DNA of 64,000 bases from Axinella damicornis. Lineage: Eukaryota > Porifera > Demospongiae > Axinellida > Axinellidae. The stretch covers positions 10,735,160 through 10,799,159 of the forward strand of contig OZ007512.1 in assembly GCA_963931865.1 (NCBI GenBank). Direction: 5' to 3'. The stretch's first letter is position 1; every line of letters starts with the position of its first letter. Both the position numbers and the translations under genes were made by a program. The notes beneath the pieces were generated by a model. The model worked only from the letters and a program-made list of their open reading frames with translations, was not told the DNA's origin and made no database searches. Shown one piece after another: positions 30,440 to 42,400 of the stretch.

Positions 30440-33400
30440 CTGAAAGTAATCAACATTAGCAGCTCTCAAAATTGTATATGGAGCTTTGGCAGCTCTAAAA
30501 CTAAAAACTAGTGGTTTACTTAATTCAGAAGCTATGAGACGTCATAGAACTAACCTTGATGTTTTCAGTACTGAATGTTCAGCCCTTTCTGTGACCTCAT
30601 TCAGTACAACATGCAAAACAGTACAACCCCACCCATCCTCTTATCAATACTAGAGCTGCAACGATATATCGATATTGCGATACATCGCGATGATAGGTCA
30701 AGCGATGCAATAATCATCAGCTAAATGCACGAAAATCGATATATCATGTGACTGTACGTGTAGGCACGTGCTAACCTCGTGGTAAAAATTATTACAGCTA
30801 GTTTGCGTGTTTCAGCTACTTTGCGTGTTTACAGCTAGTTTTTGCTGTTTACTATACTGTAGTTCGAAGTTATTGTAGCTAGCTCATCGACCTGTGGTGA
30901 GAGCCATCAGGGGCGGAGATAGCTACCAAAAAGTGGGGGGGCTAATAGCACAATTGTATGCTGCCGAAGGCAGTGCATAGAGGCGCGTAGCGCCAATCAG
31001 TCCGCGCGAAGTGCGGAAAATTTTTTCGCCTTCATTTTTCAGTTATCAGGATGGGCTCTCGTGGCACCTTCGTGCTTTGTACTGCAAGTTAGAGACACCA
31101 GCCCCCAAGAAACGAGGTGACATAGCTATAAGTTAGTGCTAGATTTCGTGGGATAGTACCGTCCAGTCTGTTGTTTTGGGGGGGCTCAGCCCCCCTGCTT
31201 TTGAAAGTGGGGGGGCTCAAGCCCCCCCTGCCCCCCCTGCCCCCCCTATATCTCCGCCCCTGGCGATGGCTAAATGCGATAAACGAGCGAAGAGTCGGGT
31301 GTGGCGCTACTTTTGTTTCCTGGCGACTGCTCGGGAGCGATAACCAAAATGAAGGACGTCGTTTGTTACTTGTGCCTGGACTATTTCAAGGCCAGCAGGA
31401 AATCACGGAGTGAGTTGTCGAGTAGTAGCTACATGTAAGCAGGTGGCATTGGAAGCCACGCAATGTTGCACACAACCGATATATATCGATATATCGCGAT
31501 TAGAATCTGACCGATAATCGACACAGTACTGAAGGGTATCGTTGCAGCTCTAATCAATACCTCATCAAACTTTCGGGGAACAAAAAAATAGCAATGCATA
31601 CAGCTAAATATCATGTACAGCTAACAATCATGAGCCAGCTGTGTAACAACCTTCTGGTGCAGACGATACTATCACCTAATTCTGGTCTGGTCCAATGACA
31701 TGAAAAGTAGACAACACTACATACCCCAAGTACGTAGCAAAAAATGTTCTCCTAAAAATTCAATAGTATTCAGTGATGGTCTTTCGTATTCTACCTCTCA
31801 AAAAGCAAAGAATCAAGGGAAAATGCCATTAACCAGAGTCAGTTCCATCCCATTAAGAATTTAACGATGCTAGGTAGTATCATTCTATCTGCATGCTGGA
31901 TTTGGGGCTTTACCTTCTTGCCCTTAACATGTTAATTCCTTATAATATAGCCATTCTATATAGAGAATGCTACCGCATACTCTGATAAGCTTACTTCACT
32001 ACTTCATCATTGATCGTATGATCAATGTCGTTCAGTACATTCTTTAGAATTGATGAAATGGGCTTCACAGCATCTGTAGACGTATAGAAGACTAAATTGT
32101 CACTGTTTATCATCTCATCCTTGTCAATGAGCTGAAAAAGAAGGGAAAGGAGAACTTATTACATTGCATATTGATGAGTATTCCAAGTCACATGTGCACG
32201 ATATCATCAGTAATGAAGAAATTTAGGCCAGCTAATACGTACCATTCAATACTTTGAGTACTGACCTACAAGACCTGTTGCTATGGTAAGCAAAAGACGC
32301 ACAAAACATTTCAGTGGATGCATTTCGCTGTACATACATACATAGGTATTCTAGTTCATTAGAGCACTGAAATCAACACAATAAACTCTGCATGCTGTTG
32401 ATTGTGAACCTACATACACATGTACATGGCTAACAGTCCTAGCATCAATGGAGGTAATTATTGCAGTGAGTGGACCATCAGCCAATTACCACGCATTATT
32501 TGCACATTAGTTTTTGTTTGTTTTAGGTTGTTAGTTTTGTCACACGAGGACAAAACCCATTTGTTTGACCTAACGGTAGCTAGACCTCGGGAAAGACAGC
32601 AAAGCATCAATCAATGTCAATATAATGGACAGTGAGTTTTGATCGTGAGTACCCAAGTCTCCTTAGGCTGCTGCAGTGTAAAAATGAGGAAAATAGATAG
32701 CTAGGTGCTACGTTGTACTAAGGTAAAGCCTCAATAATTCTTGTTACAGTTCTCCAGTGCCACACTAACGATTGTAAGACATTGAAGCTGTGGGTGTGGG
32801 TATTAGTAACGAAATTGTAACCTAGTGGCTAGAGAAGCATACCAAGTTCCATCTGAGCTCATGCATGTGGGCATTTCTGGATACCGGTAATACTAACCTG
32901 GTGCAGTGATACCACCAGCTGTTCAACAAACTTGCGCGTTCCAATCGTACTCAACTCGTTCCCAAAATCGCCCTGTGTGTGACAGCATGGGAAAATATAC
33001 ATATAAGACCTACAGTGCTACCACAGCAAAACAATTGAGGATGCTACATTTTGCGTGTTATTCAAACATCTACATGTCAGGAGCACATGAGCCACCAAAG
33101 GCGGCGAAGGAGTGTCGAACTAGTACAGACATGTTGTGATCCCTCATGCCTTATGGTCATACCTTATATGGAAGACCTTTGCGGCACCGCAAGAAACACC
33201 AATTTGTATTCCACACTTTTACATAATGGCCTCTTGCCGTATAAGGCAAAAGTTTGGAACGTGTGAAGGACTACTACTTCCACTAGGGCGTGCATGCTGA
33301 GTTCGACGGTCCTTCACCGCCTTCGGCGGCTCATGCACTCCTGGCACGTTCAACCCTTGGTGAGTATGGCAGTCGCCCCCCACTTGCTAGATACGTGTGG

Positions 33401-36400
33401 TATGTTATCTTCGTTCTTCTTGCTGTTCTGAGTCCCAGTATATGCCCACGTTCATTTTACGCCTTTGTGCCGTCTTTCTACCCTTGACGTCACTGAAATG
33501 TACCGGGCCCTCCCCGCTTCTCCGTACTGCAAGTGACGAAAAGCTGAGTGTGGGACTGGGAACGAGGCTACGCTGCACACTCGTAGTCTATCAAAAGAGG
33601 CCTCTCGTATAATTCCTGTAAACCACTATAATTATAACTTGTGACCTTGGTGCAGGGATGCAAAACATGGAGAACTAGAGGTGCTCATGAGAGCACGTAC
33701 CCCGTGCATTACTGTCAAGAGTTCTTGCTACTTCTCTCTTCTGTGTGGAGACTCTGTTTGGCGTTCAGTGCACTTTCGTTCGGCATCTGTGCGTAGCCTC
33801 TCTTTCTGTTCTGCCGTCTGTCTGGCCTTGAAAGAAGGCGTTTTATTAGTTCTAAGCCTCATACTTCAGACATGATACAGGTAGGCTACAGCGCTAGCAG
33901 CATGCACGATGAGCTATACTAGCTATAGTTGCTAGGTACGGAGTGCAGGTAGCATGCACGATATTATGATATGAGATACCGTAAGTTGTGGCAGTAAAGT
34001 TAGAAAGAGGGTGTGGTTAAGTTGTATAAATTAGAATTTTGGAGTTTCGCTCGCTTTTCTGTGCGTCTCGAGTGGATTCAGGTGTGTGAGTTATGTAGAA
34101 GCTAGTGATTTCTGAATTCTGACGATTGTATTGTGAATAGAAGTGTCAACAAGGCCTTCATTGCTGCAACGGTATGGAAACAACGGACAGACAGACAGGA
34201 CAGACTGACAGACAAACCAATCACTCTACCCCCTGCTGCGCATGCGCACGGGGTAATAAGAAGGGGAGAGAAGCTGTGTGTTGCTTCGAGCAGGAGCACT
34301 CCAAAGATGTATAGACAGACCAGTCTTTTCCTGTATCATCTGATTCTCATCTTGTAAACCCCATGCATGCAACTACCGTGTGCATGCATGCCTTACCGTT
34401 CACCAGACATTCTTTAATCAAAGCATCCTGTGGATATACATTCAATGTGTTGCATTCCAAATTGAGCCATAAGGTCAGTTTTGTTTGACTACTACGTATA
34501 CTAAGAGAGGAGGTCTCAACTTACAGCTAATTTTTCCACAAAGAGCTCAACAAGTTGACGACACTTTGCATGTGTCACCTTGTCAATCACCTTACGCTGC
34601 AGGATTGGGAGGAAATGGCACACAGAAAATTAGATGATTTGTGCAATCTTTAATTAGCAGGCAGTACTGGCGGTCGGTTCTCGGCTCTGTACTGGCATGA
34701 CCTTAAGCCTTGAGAAATATTGTCCTGTACTGCCCTCCCAATCGTGCAGTAATATAGACAGCCACAATAATTAGCTATACATCCTACTTACAATAATTAT
34801 CATGATCTATTGCAATAAATTCATCAGTAATAAATTTTCAAAACATATCAAAACAAAATTATCACTTGTATGTTTGCAACAAGCAAACTTGATATTGTAA
34901 TAACAGTAATGACTTCATACGTATGTACATATCATTCTCACTTGCATACTCTGGGGCATTAAGGGCAGCAGAGACTACGTATTTTGTGTACATTTTGTCA
35001 GAAACGTATTGTACTACAACTCTGAATAAAACTGCACTTTAGTACAATTGTTCAATGTGTTTATCTCACAATTGCTAATTTAATTAACGCTCCAGAGTAC
35101 CCTTCACCTTACTGGTACCTTAAGGTCACTGCTATTTGCAGTCCTAATTTTAGTGACCAAAAACCTATTATGAACCCGAAAACAATAGTTGTGACATCAC
35201 ATACATGTGCATTAATTCGAGCAAGCCATAAGCTAGACGTCTAGCTATGAAGTGATCTGAGAATGAGGCTAGAATATGTATAGAACAAATCAGAGTCTAT
35301 CTACGAGGTGAGAGCAAGATCTTATTCCGAAAAGTGAGTTTGTCACCAGGCTTTACTAGCAGGGAGCATGCAGTGTGGCTGCCCCTTGAACAGATTCTGA
35401 GAATCAGTAATAGCTACAATAGCACTGAAAGTTAAAGCGCTGCCCAATCAGTACTGACAAAGAATAGTGACCTTAAGATATGTCGATGTGTTCAATACAT
35501 CAACTGCATGCAATAACACTATAGCAAAACACAATATCATTGCAACTCCAGTTTACATTAATGGTGAGCATTTGTTAGCAACAGTAGCTACAACCATGTA
35601 AATGTATACGTAGTTACTGTAGTGCATCAGTAATCAACTTACACCTCTGTATTTCATGAGAGCTGCTGAAATGCAGATTTGAGCACCTTCGTGAAGTATC
35701 TCATCTATACCGCAATACATCTCAAATACATCTGCCTTCTTCATTTGATCCGTAAATTTTGAATATCGATATCTGTAAAAGACAATAAGAAAAACACCAA
35801 CGTGGTATCAAAGTTAGAGAATATTTCAGTCACATTTCTGCATAGGTTATCAACATCCACCTTTGATACCTTGCAGAACCACAGCACCTGAAGCAATAAT
35901 ACCAAGGTATTATTATTACTTAACTATGGGTCCTAGGTGAACAAGCACACTCATCCCAACGTGCATATAAGCATATATGCACGAGCGCCGCGTGTTTGTT
36001 CACGATGCAGCCCCCCCCCCCCCGGAAATGAAGTATAACGGAAACATCCACCTTTGATACCTTGCAGAACCACAGCACCTGAAGCTGCCAGAGGCGGTGA
36101 AAGAGCATGCAACATGCACAGATGGAATGTGTTTTTTTTATAGAACTGAAATCCTAAAAAAAGAGCAATTAAGCATGAAATTTGTTGATTGACACTTTCG
36201 AGATCAAAGAACCCCCCCCCCCCCCCCCCCCCCCCCCACGACTAAGTCACTCCCACTAGCATCTGCCCTCCCTCTAACTTACATAGCAGAAAGAACAGGC
36301 TTTTGTGGAGAGCAGCCCACTGCCTCTGATGATTTTTTTTGCTACATTTGGCTACACATGTAGGATGGAGGTGAATGGGCTCGCTTGGACTATACACTGT

Positions 36401-39400
36401 CATCTGGCCTCATACATAATGTCTTGCACTAGTAGTACTTCACAGTCAGAGATGAGGGTCAGGGAGAAACTGGGGGTAGAGAGCTCAGTCAGACCTCAGT
36501 CAGGGTTCAAACCATCTTTTGTACGCCTGAAATTAGTGGCATTATTGTCCACTGCAGCTCTAAAGCTTAGAGCTGTGGTGGACATTGCAGCACTAATGCT
36601 AATACTATCTATTTCATAAGCTGTGAAAGAAATCAAGTGATTTCACTGTACTAACCTTGATGTTTTCAGTACTGAAGGTTTGCCCTTTCTGTGACCTCCT
36701 TCAGTACAACAGTACAACTTTGAGTAAAACTCCACCCACCCTCTTATCAATCACTCTCCAAACTTTAACTTGAGGGAACAAAAAGTAGCAATGTGTACAG
36801 CTAGCAAACGTGCAAGAGCTGCAAGGCCCACGATATAAGATGTTGCACTGTCAGCTGAAGTATCCAGCTGTTTAAAAACTTTCTGGTGCATATCACCTAA
36901 TCCCGTCTGGCCTAACGATAGAAAAGTACATGACCTTAGATGTGTAAAACGTTCATGCTTACTTCTTTGCCATTGGTTTCAGCGCACGATTCCGTAGGAG
37001 TTCCATTTCCTTCATGTCTTGAGGTGAAGGAGTGGTTGCAGTATGTGGTAGAGTTGCTGCTGTTGCTAAGGGAGCTGTTACTAAGGGAGCTGTTGCTGAG
37101 GGAGCTGTTGTTGAGGGAGCTGTTGCTAAGGGAGCTGTGGCTAAGGGAGCTGTTGGTAAGGGAGCTGTTGCTAAGGGAGCTGTTGCCGAGGGAGCTGTTG
37201 TTGAGGCTGAGGGAGCTGTTGTTGAGGCAGCTGTTGCTGCGGTAACTCTTGCTGGGGTAACTGTTACTGAGGGAGCTGTTGCAGTGGCAACTGTTGCTGG
37301 GCTAACTGTTGCTGAGGCAGCTGTTGCTGTGGTAACTGTTGCTGAGGGAGCTGTTGCGGTGGTAACTGTTGCTGTGGTAACTGTTGCTGGGGTAACTGTT
37401 GCTGTGGCAACTGTTACCGAGGGAGCTGTTGCTGTTGCTAGGGGACCTGTTGCTGCGGTAGCTGCTGAGAGAGCTGTTGCTGTTGTAAACTGTTGATGTC
37501 GTTGCTGTTCATGTTGCTGAGTGATTACTTCAGGAGGAGTATCTTGTTGTGGAGGTGGAGTAGTTGGCTTGGCCTGTTGCTGACCAGGAATGTCCAGTGG
37601 ATTGGAAGCCTATGAGTATGGAGTAACAGGTTTATTTGTAAGTAGTACACCTGACAGGAGTAATTTAATCTCCTTAGAGTCATAATTATACTGTTTTAGA
37701 ATTATGAGATTGGAATGACTGACCAATAAATACCACCTTACTTTGTGATGTGTACTATGATTCCTTCATACTCTGACCTGTTTGGATGTCTCCACAGCTA
37801 CAGGACCCTCTGACATTCTAAGGCTCTTCCTTGTTCTTCTGTTGTCTCTACCACTGACAATGGTGTGAACAGGCTTATCATAGAGGCAGTGTTCGGAAGT
37901 TCTACAAAATTTAATACTGTACAGTCATGTCTTTAACCCTTTAAGCCCCATTGACGTCTATAGGCGTCATTTTGACCCTATGCACTCATAGGGCTTCTCG
38001 TCAGCCCAAAAAGAGACCAAAAAGTCTTCAGAGGGCCTAGGGACAATTTTGAGGGACAAACCCAAAAATTTGGTCAGATTTCGGCGCGCCCTCCCCACTA
38101 AACGAAAGGCAGGGGGGTTTCGAAAGGGGGGGCGGGGGCCCCCCCTTCGACTGTCGTGGGCGGTTTTTGATTTTAATGAGATTCATTGGCCCGAGGATGT
38201 TTGATTCTAATGATATTCATAGACCCCACCCAGGGCCTCAAGAAAACATGCAAATTGGTGGTGTAAGGTGTGCCATCAGTCAGATCTGGCCCAAGTTTAG
38301 GGAAATGCTGGGCGAAAATCCGGCTGACATCCACATTTGACCTCCGATTGCTGGCCTTGTGGGGGGTCATGAATATCATTAACGGTATTGCCAGAGGGGT
38401 CTCTCCATGTGTGCGGGCCCCACCAAGTTTGGCCGCTGAGGAGCGTATGCTGTGGGAGAGGAGTACCTACGAAAGTGGTGTGCGCTGAATGCATGAAAAT
38501 GTGTTGTCTTGGTGGGAAGAATTCGGTGGTTAAAGGGTTAATATGTGCATGGAGGATCAATGAATCTCATTAAAAATCGGCAAACCATCCCAAACTGGCA
38601 CACAGTGCAAGTCTAGGCCGTTTTGAGGGCAAATTCTCACCAACTATGAATCTCATTAACCCTTTAAGCCCCATTGACGTCTATAGGCGTCATTTTGACC
38701 CTATGCACTCATAGGGCTTCTCGTCAGCCCAAAAAGAGACCAAAAAGTCTTCAGAGGGCCTAGGGACAATTTTGAGGGACAAACCCAAAAATTTGGTCAG
38801 ATTTCGGCACGCCCTCCCCACTAAACGAAAGGCAGGGGGGTTTCGAAAGGGGGGGCGGGGGCCCCCCCTTCGACTGTCGTGGGCGGTTTTTGATTTTAAT
38901 GAGATTCATTGGCCCGAGGATGTTTGATTCTAATGATATTCATAGACCCCACCCAGGGCCTCAAGAAAACATGCAAATTGGTGGTGTAAGGTGTGCCATC
39001 AGTCAGATCTGGCCCAAGTTTAGGGAAATGCTGGGCGAAAATCCGGCTGACATCCACATTTGACCTCCGATTGCTGGCCTTGTGGGGGGTCATGAATATC
39101 ATTAACGGTATTGCCAGAGGGGTCTCTCCATGTGTGCGGGCCCCACCAAGTTTGGCCGCTGAGGAGCGTATGCTGTGGGAGAGGAGTACCTACGAAAGTG
39201 GTGTGCGCTGAATGCATGAAAATGTGTTGTCTTGGTGGGAAGAATTCGGTGGTTAAAGGGTTAAATTGGATGCCGAGATTTGGAACTCTTTTCTGACACG
39301 TGTGTGTGGTGCAGCTTCACCACAAATCGGAATGCTTCTTCCAAAATCAGAAAGTTTCTTCTGAAGATGCGGAAAGCTTCTTTCGAAGAACACTGGCTTT

Positions 39401-42400
39401 GTTAGCCTCGAACCCAGACACGGAAGGGCCTGGGTTTGAGGCTATGGCTTTGTACGTACATAAGTTTCTGAAAAATGGTGTAGCTTTGCTTACAGATCTT
39501 CGGAGCTTTGTTTAGGTCTTCTGTATAGTTGCATTTGCCACATAAATCTGGAGCCATGATAGAAGTAGTTTTGCAAAATCGTACATAATTTTTAAAGACA
39601 CGTACTGCACCTCAATGGGTGGAAGTTCACATTACCATCCTGGGGCCAAAGAAGGGTGTCCTTCCAGCATAGATATTTGTAGCTTAGCTTCGAGGGGCAA
39701 CCGCACTCCTGGTAGCCGCGTTGCAACCGGTTGCAACTCGCTGGTCGCGCTCATTCCAATGAACGTACATGTCACGTGAGGACCATGCTCAGTCGTTGAT
39801 CGCGATGTCGAGTCAGCAATGGCGTCCAACAGTAAGACAAGAGCTTATTACAGTGCTAACAACTTCGCCAGCACGGTGAGTTTTGGCATGTAAGCGTCAG
39901 TGAACGATAGCGATCACGGTTGTGTGGTCAGAATCTTTGTGGGGCCTTCATATGACTGTACTGGCAACCAACGTCCAAGAGAGCGATCGAGCAATGGCGG
40001 CCGACGGCATGACAAAAGCGCTTGTATCTCTGCCACCAAGGTGAGTTTCAGCACAATTATTTTGATTTTGTGTCACCGCATCATAGCGATCACGACGGTG
40101 TAGTCAGAATCTTTGTAGGCCATTCAGAAGTAGTCAAACGTTTATTATTTAGATTAGAATAGATGACATTACGCGCACAATTTTTCCTATACCAGGAGTG
40201 TAATAAATATGGTACAGTGCAACAGAGCAAGAGAGCAAAACTTTTAATTTTAGAAACTTTTAACTGTAGTGCTTGACAAAAACATCAAATGTGTTTATAA
40301 AGTACATAAAAGGAGAGACACATCACTTGTTATGGTTCCCTAAATTAATTAAGTGTCACGTGATGTCCCCTCACCAATATGGCTGCCAACAGTCACCACA
40401 TTCAGAAAAGTGTTTAGCATGGCATAAGCCTGTTACTGGAAGATAAGAGTGCAGATGCTATATGAAGGTTGCCTTCGCATTGCAGTTTATTTGGAAGGTA
40501 GTCAACAGGCTTCAATCCCAAGCACTGAGCACTGTCAGGAAAACCCATAAAAACTGTTTCTTTAGGAGCAAAAGTGTTTAGCATAGGATAGCCACAAAAC
40601 TTGGAGATAAGCGAGTTAACAGCAAAAATTCCTTTGAGATAGATTATAATTTTGCTTCAATACTTTTCTTGGAACAAGAACCTTCCTGGAATGTATGAAA
40701 GCGCTTCTGAGTGGAACCGGTAAACTTGCAGCCATTTTAGTGACGTGTCATGGGCGGGCATACCTTCTGTGATGTCATCGGTGTGTATATAAGTACAGCC
40801 ACGGCACTTACAGTTAGCGTGATATACTCGAAAATGGCTTGAGGCAGGCCGCAGTTGTGATTCAAGTACTCCTGTCGGCAATAAGAGCTTCCTGGAATTC
40901 ATGAGAGCGCTTCTGGGCAGCAATCTGTGACGTCACGAAAATCTGCTGACGTGCCAGTGGCGTTTCATAAGTATGGCAGGTATACCAAGAAGCTGGAACC
41001 TCCTGTGCAAGCAGTGTTCATTCAGCTAACAGTGATATACATCATTTTATGCCTAAATGACATGACAGGATGGCTTTATTGTAAAATTTGAGACATTTCA
41101 AAAGTTTTGCTCTCTTGCTCTGTTGCACTGTATATAGGATGGGATGATGAAAGATAATAGGCTGTTGTGCACATTTATAGAAGCCAATAAACTATTCCAA
41201 GAGAAAAAAACATGGGGAAAACTATTCCTGAAACTGAAAGTAGTAATCACAAACAGAAGGGTAACTGAAGTGAAAAAAGTGGTAGAGTGTTAGTAAGTAG
41301 GGTGCCATTGGTGTCAATGGGCTAATTGTAACGATTAGGTGACTTGATTACTCATAGGAGTCTGTAATGGATGCATGAATTATGGCTTTAATCTTGGATT
41401 TCAGAAGTTCATAGGAATATTTTCATTTTACCTTGTCTTGTACTTCCAGTGTGCTCCTTGATGTGACAAGGGCTTGTGTTACAGACAACTGTTCCCTGAT
41501 ACAAGCCTGCAGCGGTCCCTGAGCATCATCCTATACACAAAAGAAACATAAATTACACTCCTGATGAGGGAAATTGTTCCACATACTGTTTCACTCCTGG
41601 TAGGGGAAGGATATCCCACGTAGTGTAAACCAAACCTCACTTCACAGCACGACTGTCATGATCACTGACCCAAACATATAATAGAGTCCGTAGACTCTTT
41701 ATATAGGGATACGACAGACACACAATAATATGCTAACACAAAAAAATCTCTCCAAATCTCAGAAACGGTACACTTATAAGCCTTTATAACCACATACCAT
41801 TCATCTTCAAGTGTTTTCATGGCCAAACAAGACTCCTCGCGTCGCAAAAAAACCATCGCGAAAATACCACACGAGGTACTTGCAAAACGGGCAAATTGAT
41901 TTTCTTTCTTCTTCTTCTTGTTTCAGATGGGCTAGCTCAACGTCTCGCCAATCCCTCATGATGGTTTTCGCACGAAACAGCAGCATTTTACACCAAGCAG
42001 TGCACCAGCCCATCGCTTTCTCCACAACTTCGAAATCTCACACAAGGCGGCTGCAGCTACCCACTCAAAAACTATGGCTTCGATTAGCACGTCATTTTAG
42101 TCCTTTGTACACATGCGCACATAAACGATCACTTAGCAACGATACGTAATTATTACTCAAGATTGCTGAATTAGAAACACAGCAGGGAAGATGTGAGAAT
42201 CGTGTTGTCAATGAAACAAAGTCTTCAGACAGGGAGAGCTGGCTCTGTCATTCATCCAGGAAAGGGTTGACTTGAGATGCCTGGACCTTCAGCCAATGTT
42301 GGAAGTGTAATATACCAAGCCCAAGGCAAGGACACCTACTGCCTAGGTGCCTGTGAGGTCACTGACTTCTGCTGTGTGACAGCAAACTTCAGCTCAAACA

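Noticed and set aside
37032..37496. Plus-strand AVxEGAV-repeat protein of 154 residues
   Set aside because: It is the antisense of the linker exon; the minus frame has correct splice sites and phase with neighbouring exons, the plus frame does not.
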